Source: a virus
Strand: one strand, 5' to 3'
DNA: 64,000 nucleotides
Virus record (IMG/VR): IMGVR_UViG_3300029787_000001
Span: 62,001 to 126,000 of that record
The position numbers and the translations under genes are program-made. Below, piece by piece: positions 30,247 through 37,313 of this stretch. Numbering within the stretch: position 1 is the first letter of the stretch; each line of letters opens with the position of its first letter. The notes beneath the pieces are model-generated. The model saw nothing but the letters and a program-made list of their open reading frames with translations. It made no database searches and had not been told where the DNA came from.

Positions 30247-30660
30247 ATGAAAAAGATTTTTTCAAAGGTAGAAAAAGGGCTGTTATTACATGCCATCCAT
30301 CGTTATGAAGATATAACCGAGAAGAGAGCAGACATAAGCCCAGAAGAAGAATTTTTACAGGTCTCCACCTTTCGTTTAAAAAAAGATAAGACCTTCCGGG
30401 CTCACTATCACATAGAAAACATAAAAGAGACGAATCGAACGCAAGAATCTTGGGTTGTAATAAAAGGCTCTGTTAAAGTTATGTTATATGATATTGACAA
30501 GAGGCTAATCTCAGAAGAGATATTAAAGCAAGGTGATTGCACTGTTACTTTTCGTGGCGGACACAATTATCTATGTCTAGAGGACGATACGGTCGTTTAT
30601 GAATACAAAACAGGACCCTACCAAGGTCAAAAATTAGATAAAGAGTTCATATATGTTTGA
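30247..30660 (+). CDS. Cupin-domain protein
   Basis: The protein has 137 residues from ATG 30247; a TTG at 30235 would overlap the sulfotransferase end and lacks support. The core is a cupin: FRAHYHIENIKETNRTQESWVVIKG-type strand pattern with H-x-H, followed by KQGDCTVTFRGGHNYL carrying the late His. It is similar in size to the cupin at 28098 but not a close copy. It may be an isomerase or epimerase of a sugar intermediate, or a sensor. It overlaps the GT10 gene by eight bases. Confidence 0.78.
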   Translation: MKKIFSKVEKGLLLHAIHRYEDITEKRADISPEEEFLQVSTFRLKKDKTFRAHYHIENIKETNRTQESWVVIKGSVKVMLYDIDKRLISEEILKQGDCTVTFRGGHNYLCLEDDTVVYEYKTGPYQGQKLDKEFIYV

Positions 30661-31465
30661 TAAAACAAAAATTTGCCTCGTGCAAAACACATTAGGTCCA
30701 AATGTCTACGGTGGTCTTTTTACTCAGGACGAAAATACTGATGTGGTAGCATATGTTGACTATGCAATTGGTAACGCTAAAAAAGAAGATCAAAGATTAA
30801 AAGTGGCCATATTGGTTGAGCCCGCCGTCGTTAATTCAAGTTTATATAATTGGATTGAAAATAATCATTCTCTATTTGATCTTGTTTTGACTCACAACAA
30901 GGCACTGTCTGAAAAAAATGAAAAGTTTAAATACTACCCAGTCTGGCCTAGAATTTGGATACCTAAACCCGATAGAAAAATCTATGACAAGACAAAAAAG
31001 GTATCTGCTATATTTTCTAACAGAAATCAAACAATTGGGCACAAAACTAGGCACGTTATAGCCAAGCAGTTCTCTAGTTTGATTGATTTGTATGGCAAGG
31101 GGTATAACCCAATAGAAACAAAAACAGAGGGCATTTCTGACTACATGTATCATGTTGTAGTAGAGAATGAGCAGCGTGGATATGCTAGTGAGAAAGTAAA
31201 TGATTCTTTTTGTTGCGGCTCTATACCAATATACTGGGGTGATGATACATCAAATGTGTTGGACTTTTATAACAAAGATGGCATTTTGATGTTTGAGACT
31301 ATGGAAGAATTAGAAAATATTTTACTAAACATTGCATCAGAGACGTATTACAATAGTAAAAAAGAAGCCATAGAGGAAAATTTCAATAAAGCAGCCAACT
31401 TGTCTTTAGACAAAATTTATTGGGATTATGGTATAGAAAATTTCTTAAGACAGAGAGGGTTCTAA
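30653..31465 (+). CDS. GT10 alpha-1,3/4-fucosyltransferase-like protein
   Basis: The protein has 270 residues. The C-terminal GT10 signature is clear at about 166-196: YHVVVENEQRGYASEKVNDS then FCCGSIPIYWG, matching the family's F-E-N...Y-x-T/S-E-K...A-F/S-x-x-G-x-V/I-P-V/I-Y-W-G donor motif. These enzymes add fucose in alpha-1,3 or 1,4 linkage from GDP-fucose (Lewis-type). The chain is shorter than eukaryotic members but similar to bacterial ones such as those of Helicobacter. With GT11 it gives two different fucosyl linkages. The TAATG overlap couples it to the next gene. Confidence 0.9.
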   Translation: MFDKTKICLVQNTLGPNVYGGLFTQDENTDVVAYVDYAIGNAKKEDQRLKVAILVEPAVVNSSLYNWIENNHSLFDLVLTHNKALSEKNEKFKYYPVWPRIWIPKPDRKIYDKTKKVSAIFSNRNQTIGHKTRHVIAKQFSSLIDLYGKGYNPIETKTEGISDYMYHVVVENEQRGYASEKVNDSFCCGSIPIYWGDDTSNVLDFYNKDGILMFETMEELENILLNIASETYYNSKKEAIEENFNKAANLSLDKIYWDYGIENFLRQRGF

Positions 31466-32061
31466 TGAGTTTTGATGTTGTAGAAGAATTTGAAAAAGAA
31501 ATTGCTAATTATTTTGGTGCGCCTCATGCCGTAGCAGTAGATTGCTGTACCCACGGGCTTGAGTTATGCTTGAGACACCAAAAGATAAATCACTACACCA
31601 CCCCCAAGAGAACCTATATATCTGTGCCGCTCTTAGCCAGAAAATTAAATATCACTTTTGATTGGAGAGACGAAAACTGGCAAGAATACTACTGTTTAGG
31701 GGGCACCAATATTGTTGATGCTGCGGTTTTATGGAGGGAAAACTCTTATGTGCCGGGCATGTTTATGTGCTTAAGTTTTCAGTTCAGAAAACATTTGAGT
31801 CTCGGAAGAGGCGGAATGATATTAACAGATGATGAAGAATCTGCTATAATATTGAAAAAGATGTCTTACGATGGAAGGTTGCCTAATATTCCATGGCGTC
31901 AACAAAATATTAACACTATGGGATATCACTATTACATGACTCCCGAAACAGCACAAAGAGGCTTAGACAAACTTACAGATGCCAAAACAACAGTTCCAAA
32001 AAAATGGTCTGTTGAGGATTGGCCAGATTTAACCCACATGGAGATTTTTAAGAATGACTAA
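31465..32061 (+). CDS. Compact DegT/DnrJ/EryC1/StrS aminotransferase-like protein
   Basis: The protein has 198 residues from ATG 31465 (GAGAGGG upstream; TAATG overlap); a longer frame from 31420 lies inside the previous gene. It keeps the core of a PLP sugar aminotransferase: YFGAPHAVAVDCCTHGLELCL (cofactor phosphate loop), NIVDAAVLW (PLP Asp), and SFQFRKHLSLGRGGMILT with the Schiff-base Lys. Normal members have 360-400 residues; the C-terminal small domain is missing here and the middle is compressed. It may be a minimal form, an inactive binding protein or a remnant. The frame is intact. Confidence 0.8.
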   Translation: MSFDVVEEFEKEIANYFGAPHAVAVDCCTHGLELCLRHQKINHYTTPKRTYISVPLLARKLNITFDWRDENWQEYYCLGGTNIVDAAVLWRENSYVPGMFMCLSFQFRKHLSLGRGGMILTDDEESAIILKKMSYDGRLPNIPWRQQNINTMGYHYYMTPETAQRGLDKLTDAKTTVPKKWSVEDWPDLTHMEIFKND

Positions 32062-33031
32062 AAAAAGAGCGCTAATTACTGGAATTAATGGACAAGATGG
32101 AAGCTATCTCACTGAGCACCTAAGCGCTTTGGGATATGAGGTACACGGAATTGTCAGAAGACACTCGGTTGCCGAAAACCAAAATTATAGATTAAGCAAG
32201 ATTGAAGGATTGGAAGATGTTCACTCGCATTACGGCGACCTTTTAGATTATCCTTCTCTTGTCAGAGTTGTAAGCGAGGTCATGCCTGATGAGATTTACA
32301 ATTTGGGTGCTATGAGTCATGTGAGGGTTAGCTTCGATATGCCATCATTTACGATTCAGACTAACGCTCTTGGGGTTCTTCACATGCTAGAGGTTTATAG
32401 AGCCATATGCCCACAAGCTAAATTTTATCAGGCTAGTTCCTCTGAGATGTTTGGCAACTCTGTTGACTCTGACGGGGTTCAGCGCCTAACAACCCCAATG
32501 AATCCGGTGAGCCCCTATGGCTGCGCCAAGGTGATGGGTTACAATTTGGTTAGACATTATCGCCATGCTTACGGACTTCATGCCTGTAATGGCATTTTGT
32601 TTAATCACGAATCTCCTCGACGTGGAACAAACTTTGTTACCAACAAGGTTGTTAATGGCGCTGTTGCAATTAAGAAGGGTCTGCAAAGCAAGTTAGAGCT
32701 TGGTAATATGGACTCGCAGAGAGATTGGGGGCACTCAAAGGATTATGTGCGTGCGATGCATATGATTATCAATCATGATACCCCAGAAGAATTTATTGTC
32801 GCCACCGGAGAAACACACTCAGTTAGAGATCTATGTGAAACTGTGTTTAGTAAACTGGGCATGGATTACAGAGACTACATTGTCCAAAATCCCAAGTATA
32901 TGCGTCCAGAGGAACTAAAGTACCTGTGTGGTGATTCTTCAAAGTCTAGAGAAGTATTAGGCTGGAAGCCGGAATACACATTTGAAACAATGCTTGATGA
33001 GATGATTGAAAGATGGGAGTCAGAGCTTTGA
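32054..33031 (+). CDS. gmd: GDP-mannose 4,6-dehydratase
   Basis: The protein has 325 residues, of normal family length (about 330-370). An extended short-chain dehydrogenase: GINGQDGSYLTEHL (about 9-22) is the NADP-binding G-x-x-G-x-x-G with the GMD-specific QDGSYL; then RRHSVAENQNYRL, SSSEMFG (about 128-134), SPYGCAK (catalytic Y-x-x-x-K, about 154-160), NHESPRRGTNFVT and GNMDSQRDWG. It makes GDP-4-keto-6-deoxymannose, the precursor of GDP-fucose, GDP-rhamnose and GDP-perosamine. It overlaps the gene before it by eight bases. The call is secure. Confidence 0.97.
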   Translation: MTKKRALITGINGQDGSYLTEHLSALGYEVHGIVRRHSVAENQNYRLSKIEGLEDVHSHYGDLLDYPSLVRVVSEVMPDEIYNLGAMSHVRVSFDMPSFTIQTNALGVLHMLEVYRAICPQAKFYQASSSEMFGNSVDSDGVQRLTTPMNPVSPYGCAKVMGYNLVRHYRHAYGLHACNGILFNHESPRRGTNFVTNKVVNGAVAIKKGLQSKLELGNMDSQRDWGHSKDYVRAMHMIINHDTPEEFIVATGETHSVRDLCETVFSKLGMDYRDYIVQNPKYMRPEELKYLCGDSSKSREVLGWKPEYTFETMLDEMIERWESEL

Positions 33032-33243
33032 ATATTTCAGTGGGAAGCCTTATAAAGTGGTATGAAGAATATTCAGATGGCATCGTTAAAGATGCTGGTA
33101 CTGGGATATTGGTACAAATAAGAGGACCGCGCCCATATGGAAACAGTTACAAAGTTTATAGAAATAAATTTAAAGACTTTATCTGGGTATCTCAAACATG
33201 CATAGAGAAGATAGAATATGAAGATATTGATAACAGGACATAA
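33028..33243 (+). CDS. SH3-like mini-protein inside the sugar island
   Basis: The protein has 71 residues from TTG 33028 (GGGAG about eight bases upstream, overlapping the gmd stop); ATG 33013 is a possible longer start. NISVGSLIKWYEEY opens the domain, followed by GTGILVQIRG, YKVYRNKF and FIWVSQTCIEKIEYE. The G-S-L-I-K-W start and the late strand-I-E are shared with the mini-proteins at 1325 and 5257. It is the only non-enzyme-like gene between gmd and the epimerase. The function is unknown. Confidence 0.7.
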   Translation: MNISVGSLIKWYEEYSDGIVKDAGTGILVQIRGPRPYGNSYKVYRNKFKDFIWVSQTCIEKIEYEDIDNRT

Positions 33244-34054
33244 AGGATATATTGGTAGTAAACTTTTTACAAAATTAAACAATGAAACAAACATTGTTCA
33301 TGGTATTGATTTAAAAGATGGAAAAGATGTAATCAAGGATCTACCAGATGCAAATTGTGATTATGTTTTCCACCTCGCAGCCCTTCCTAGCGTGCAGCAA
33401 TCAGTAGATGCGCCTTCCGACACATTCAGAAACAATGCTTATTCTACCTCGGTGCTTCTTGAGTGGGCTAAAAAACATAATGTAAAGCGCGTTATCTTTT
33501 CTTCCTCTGCCGCCGCTGCCAATGTAACATCACCTTATGGGCTTCATAAAAGAATTTCAGAACAAGAGTGCAAGCTATATTCAGATTTATATGGATTAGA
33601 CACTGTTTGTCTCCGTTATTACAATGTCTATTCTGAAGATCAAAAATATGGTGGTTCACACTCCACAGCGATAAGTGCTTGGATGCAGATGATTCGTGAA
33701 GGCAGAGCACTTCGTATAGATGGAGATGGAGAGCAGACAAGAGATTTTGTACATGTTGACGATGTTGTCTCTGCTAACATTTTTTGCATGAATCAAGGTA
33801 AACTATTTGCTGGCGCAATATATGACGTTGCTAGCGGTGCTTCATGCTCCCTAAATTCAGCTAGAGAGATAATAAAAAGAAAACACAATGTAACTTGGAG
33901 CGAAAATCCAGAAAGAAAAGGTGACATTAAGTATTCACACTCAGACATTTCTGGGTTATTATCTCTTGGATGGAAGCCGTCTATTACTATAGAAGATGGC
34001 TTACAAAGATGTTTTTCAAAGGATAATTTATGTGCGGAATCTTTGGCTCAGTAG
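33218..34054 (+). CDS. NAD-dependent epimerase (UDP-sugar 4-epimerase-like)
   Basis: The protein has 278 residues. An extended short-chain dehydrogenase with GHKGYIGSKL (about 7-16), FHLAALPSVQQSV (about 50-62), SSSAAAANV and SPYGLHKR (Y-x-x-x-K, about 106-113), RYYNVYSEDQ and GDGEQTRDFVHVDD (about 168-181). The last motif is typical of UDP-glucose/UDP-GlcNAc 4-epimerases. It is shorter than usual (about 310-340). A GDP-fucose synthase role cannot be excluded, but the motifs favour 4-epimerase, which could supply the UDP-Gal or UDP-GalNAc that a GT6 enzyme needs. It overlaps glmS by 25 bases. Confidence 0.88.
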   Translation: MKILITGHKGYIGSKLFTKLNNETNIVHGIDLKDGKDVIKDLPDANCDYVFHLAALPSVQQSVDAPSDTFRNNAYSTSVLLEWAKKHNVKRVIFSSSAAAANVTSPYGLHKRISEQECKLYSDLYGLDTVCLRYYNVYSEDQKYGGSHSTAISAWMQMIREGRALRIDGDGEQTRDFVHVDDVVSANIFCMNQGKLFAGAIYDVASGASCSLNSAREIIKRKHNVTWSENPERKGDIKYSHSDISGLLSLGWKPSITIEDGLQRCFSKDNLCAESLAQ

Positions 34055-35850
34055 CCGATAAAGTAGAATACAAATCAATCAAGCAGGGTCTCAAAAACCT
34101 TGCTTATCGTGGTTATGACTCGGCGGGCATCGCCGTAGCAACCTCGCAAGGAATTGTGATCGAGAGAGCAGAGGGTCACCCCAAGTTTCTCCCCGACCTT
34201 GATCTAAGAGGAACTGTGGCAATCGGACATAACCGATGGGCAACTCACTCTCCTCCAACTAAGGACAACTCGCACCCTTACACCTCTAACGACAACAAGA
34301 TTAGCCTTGTTCACAACGGAATCATCGAGAACTACGTTGAGGTTAAGAGGTTTCTGGAAGAGAAGGGGTTTACTTTCTATTCTCAGACGGACACGGAAGT
34401 TCTCCCCAACCTTATTCAGTATTACCTCTCACAAGGAGACGATCTCCGTGCAGCTATGAGGCATACGGCAAGACAAGTTGAGGGTGCGTTTGGTGTAATC
34501 TTCATTCACGCCGATTACCCAAATCAGATGAATTTGATGAAACTTGGCTCACCGATGTATGTCGGTCGTGCTGACGACGCCGTCTATGTTTGTTCCGATG
34601 CTTATTCCTTCCCCGAAGAGGTGAAGGCTTTCTCATCTATTGATGATAGCAAGATTCTTATTATTCGTAAGGATTCTGTCGATGTTCAAGATTTGAACGG
34701 AACTAAGCTAACTCTGATCTTTGAAGAAAAAGATGTCTCTGCTGACACCTACTGCCTTGGTAAATACGATCACTACATGCAGAAGGAAATCTATGAGCAG
34801 TTTGATTATGTGATGTCCGCGCTCATGGGAAGAATTAAGGACACTGAAATTGTCCTTGGAGGTCTCCAAGACTGCATAGAGAGCTTCTCAGAGAGTAGCC
34901 AAATAATCTACACAGGATGCGGCTCTGCCAACAATGCTGCAAAAGTAGGCGCTCTTGCTATGGAAGAGATAGGCAAGTTGATGACCCGAAACATGCCAGC
35001 AGGAGAACTAAAATATAGAGATGCGCTTGTGGACGATAAGTCTTGGCTTGTAACAGTCTCACAGTCAGGAGAGACCGCTGATGTAATCGGATGCATAAAG
35101 AACATGAAAGCAAAAGGCGCGAGCGTTCTTGGCGTCGTGAACACCCCAAACTCCACCATTTATCAGATGACTGATTGTGGCATTCACATTCGCGCTGGCA
35201 AAGAAGTTTCCGTAGCCTCTACCAAGGCAGTAACAAACCAGATGCTTGCTATGCTCCTTCTCGCTTACAAGATAGGTCTTGAGAACGGATGCTCCTACCG
35301 AGAATACAAAGAATTCGTCAAGGAAGCTCAGCAGTTGCCTTATTTTATAAATAAGGCTATTGGTCAAGAAGGAAAAATTAATAGCATCTGTGCCACTTAC
35401 AAGGGCTCTAAGACTGCTTTTGTGATAGGTCGTAACGTTCTCGAACCAATTGCAGATGAGATTGCTCTCAAGATTAAGGAGATTTCTTACATCCACGCCG
35501 AAGGTTATTCTGGCTCTGAACTCAAGCACGGTCCCTTGGCTCTCATAGACGACCAGATTCTCAACATTTGCCTGCTTGATAAGAACTTCTACCCAGAGAA
35601 GACTATCAGCAACATCGAAGAGATTCGCGCCAGAGGTGGTAAAGTTATTTTAATAACAAACTACACAAAACACGAAATAGGTAATAAAATATATGATAGG
35701 TTGATTAGCGCCGAAACGGGAAGCAACAAGTACATAACTGCAATGGTGTTTAACATCATTGGTCAAATTGTTTCCTATCATCTTGCTCTCCATAATGGTA
35801 GAGACGTTGATCTTCCGAGAAACCTCGCAAAGAGCGTAACCGTCGAATAA
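34030..35850 (+). CDS. glmS: Glutamine-fructose-6-phosphate aminotransferase
   Basis: The protein has 606 residues, full length. The N-terminal glutaminase starts MCGIFG with the catalytic Cys2, RGYDSAGIA and GHNRWATHS. Two SIS domains follow: IIYTGCGSANNAAKVGALA (about 291-309) with SQSGETADV, and VIGRNVLEPIADEIALKIKE (about 460-480). The C-terminus ends in the conserved NLAKSVTVE tail. It makes glucosamine-6-phosphate from fructose-6-phosphate and glutamine, the first step to UDP-GlcNAc. Composition returns to the GC-richer level of the flanks. It closes the island that glutamine synthetase opens. Confidence 0.97.
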   Translation: MCGIFGSVADKVEYKSIKQGLKNLAYRGYDSAGIAVATSQGIVIERAEGHPKFLPDLDLRGTVAIGHNRWATHSPPTKDNSHPYTSNDNKISLVHNGIIENYVEVKRFLEEKGFTFYSQTDTEVLPNLIQYYLSQGDDLRAAMRHTARQVEGAFGVIFIHADYPNQMNLMKLGSPMYVGRADDAVYVCSDAYSFPEEVKAFSSIDDSKILIIRKDSVDVQDLNGTKLTLIFEEKDVSADTYCLGKYDHYMQKEIYEQFDYVMSALMGRIKDTEIVLGGLQDCIESFSESSQIIYTGCGSANNAAKVGALAMEEIGKLMTRNMPAGELKYRDALVDDKSWLVTVSQSGETADVIGCIKNMKAKGASVLGVVNTPNSTIYQMTDCGIHIRAGKEVSVASTKAVTNQMLAMLLLAYKIGLENGCSYREYKEFVKEAQQLPYFINKAIGQEGKINSICATYKGSKTAFVIGRNVLEPIADEIALKIKEISYIHAEGYSGSELKHGPLALIDDQILNICLLDKNFYPEKTISNIEEIRARGGKVILITNYTKHEIGNKIYDRLISAETGSNKYITAMVFNIIGQIVSYHLALHNGRDVDLPRNLAKSVTVE

Positions 35851-35859
35851 GGAGAATTG

Positions 35860-36081
35860 ATGAGTAACGGAACTTTTAAACTTTCAAATCAGGCACTTGG
35901 TGCCGTAATGATGGCTCTACAAGAGTCGCTATTAAATGAGTTGGACATTGTGCCGATTCTTAAGGGTTTTGAATTGACACAAGGAGAAGAGGGACTTGTA
36001 GTAACTAACCCTCCAACTGTTCGAGTGTCGAGCAACCAAACAGTTACGGATGAAGATTTAACCACGATGGTAGGCGAATAG
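35860..36081 (+). CDS. Small protein, unknown function
   Basis: The protein has 73 residues from ATG 35860 (GGAG five bases upstream; TTG 35857 would add one Met). An N-terminal helix (LSNQALGAVMMALQESLLNE) is followed by LDIVPILKGFELTQGEEGLVVTNPP and an acidic end. There are no cysteines and no membrane segment. The next gene starts at the base after its stop. The hydrophobic helix and the position just before late-type genes suggest a small virion or assembly factor, but this is only a guess. Confidence 0.75.
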   Translation: MSNGTFKLSNQALGAVMMALQESLLNELDIVPILKGFELTQGEEGLVVTNPPTVRVSSNQTVTDEDLTTMVGE

Positions 36082-36336
36082 TTGCCGCGTTATCGCTACA
36101 AATGTGAGGGCTGCGAACAAGAGTTCGTAGCCCTCCACTCGTTCTCGGACCTAAAGGAAAAGTGCGACCTCTGTGGTCATGAGAGCGTTACAAAAATGTT
36201 AGGTAAGCCGATAGTCCTTAGAAAAAAACAAACAAATTCTAATGACACTGGCGACCTTACAAACGATTACATTGAAGCCAATCGTGAGCTTCTAAAAGAA
36301 ATGAAAGAGGAGGCTAGCAATGGACTTTATGATTAG
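36082..36336 (+). CDS. FmdB-type zinc-ribbon protein
   Basis: The protein has 84 residues from TTG 36082, immediately after the previous TAG. PRYRYKCEGCEQEFVALHSF and EKCDLCGHESVTKML give two C-x-x-C pairs (about C8/C11 and C28/C31), the FmdB/CxxC_CxxC_SSSS regulatory zinc-ribbon pattern. The rest is a charged helix. Such proteins are common near late sigma factors in large phages, where they may act in transcription; that is inference from position. It overlaps the next gene by 17 bases. Confidence 0.87.
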   Translation: MPRYRYKCEGCEQEFVALHSFSDLKEKCDLCGHESVTKMLGKPIVLRKKQTNSNDTGDLTNDYIEANRELLKEMKEEASNGLYD

Positions 36337-36652
36337 GCTTGAAATGGTGCTTTCACTTATTTTGTTGGTGTCATTCGGCATCAATATTTTACTGTTTGTG
36401 TATTCTCGCAATGTAGCACAAAAGCTTGTCTTAATCTCAGTAGAGATAGATGACATGCGCGCTGCGGCTGCTAGCTTTGCCTCCCACGTCAAGTCTGTCT
36501 ACGAGCTTGAAATGTTCTATGGCGACCAAACCTTGCAAGCACTAATGGATCATGCCCGTTCATTCCGAGAATACATGGACGAGTTTGATTTTATCTACAT
36601 ACCAGAGGAAGAAGACTCAGATGCCGAGACGAAACAAATCGAAGAAATCTAA
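36320..36652 (+). CDS. Membrane-anchored coiled-coil protein, unknown function
   Basis: The protein has 110 residues. Residues about 8-29 (MVLSLILLVSFGINILLFVYS) form one membrane span at the N-terminus. The remainder is a soluble helix (VLISVEIDDMRAAAASFASHV...) with an acidic end (PEEEDSDAETKQIEEI). Predicted topology has a short N-terminus in the periplasm or cytoplasm and a cytoplasmic helical tail. It overlaps the sigma-factor gene by 32 bases. Possibly a membrane-associated assembly or regulatory factor; the family is not recognised. Confidence 0.75.
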   Translation: MDFMIRLEMVLSLILLVSFGINILLFVYSRNVAQKLVLISVEIDDMRAAAASFASHVKSVYELEMFYGDQTLQALMDHARSFREYMDEFDFIYIPEEEDSDAETKQIEEI

Positions 36653-37313
36653 TCATTACTTCACCAAACAGCATGAAAACGCAATCATAGAATATTGTTC
36701 TACCGATTGCAACAGACAAAAGACAGAAATCTATGTGAAATTGCTACAACCAGCTTTTGGCGAAATGGTTGATAAAATCGTGTTCACATACAAATTTACA
36801 ACGTTGCCAAACATAGATGTTCTCCGAGAAGAGTGCAAGGTTTGGCTTATGACTATTCTCGACAAGTTTCAGCCCGATAAGGGACATAAGGCGTTTTCCT
36901 ACTTCTCGGTTATAACTAAGAACTGGTTTATTCATAAAGTCAAAAAACAAAAGCGGAAGAGCCAACGTGAGGTGGATTATGACGCCGCCCCCAAGAGATA
37001 CGAGCAAGAATATCTTGCCACAGATCAAACTTGGGTCACAGACCAACTAGAGCGCGAGTTTTGGAAATCATTCTATGAGGACATGAAGACCTGGGAGTTC
37101 AATGACATGCGAGATAATGACGAGCGTGTGTACAAGGCGATCATCGTTCTGTTTGAGAGCAAAGACGACATAGAAATTTTTAACAAAAAAGCTGTTTATC
37201 TCTATTTAAGAGAGATTACTGGTCTCAACACCAAACAGGTTGTGAATTCTTTAAACAAGTTTAGAGAGCATTACAGAGACTTCAAAACAGATTGGGAAGA
37301 CGGCAAGATATGA
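36621..37313 (+). CDS. gp55: Late-transcription sigma factor, T4 gp55-like
   Basis: The protein has 230 residues from ATG 36621 (AGGAAGAAG six bases upstream); the longer frame from 36552 would extend into the membrane-protein gene. A basic start (MPRRNKSKKSNHYFTKQHENAI) is followed by the gp55/sigma region 2-like core KFQPDKGHKAFSYFSVITKNWFIHKVKKQKRK (about 82-113), where F-x-Y-F and a following W/F pattern match the -10-recognising helix. It would direct host RNA polymerase to phage late promoters. It lies directly before the tail/baseplate genes. No sigma region 4 is visible, as in T4 gp55. Confidence 0.88.
   Translation: MPRRNKSKKSNHYFTKQHENAIIEYCSTDCNRQKTEIYVKLLQPAFGEMVDKIVFTYKFTTLPNIDVLREECKVWLMTILDKFQPDKGHKAFSYFSVITKNWFIHKVKKQKRKSQREVDYDAAPKRYEQEYLATDQTWVTDQLEREFWKSFYEDMKTWEFNDMRDNDERVYKAIIVLFESKDDIEIFNKKAVYLYLREITGLNTKQVVNSLNKFREHYRDFKTDWEDGKI

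Noticed and set aside
33218-34054. Calling the epimerase a GDP-fucose synthase to complete the pathway
   Set aside because: Its GDGEQTRDFVHVDD motif and overall pattern fit UDP-sugar 4-epimerases; I left the GDP-fucose step as a gap.
36552-36620. Longer N-terminus for the gp55-like sigma factor
   Set aside because: It would extend into the membrane-protein gene and lacks a ribosome-binding site, whereas ATG 36621 has AGGAAGAAG at good spacing.
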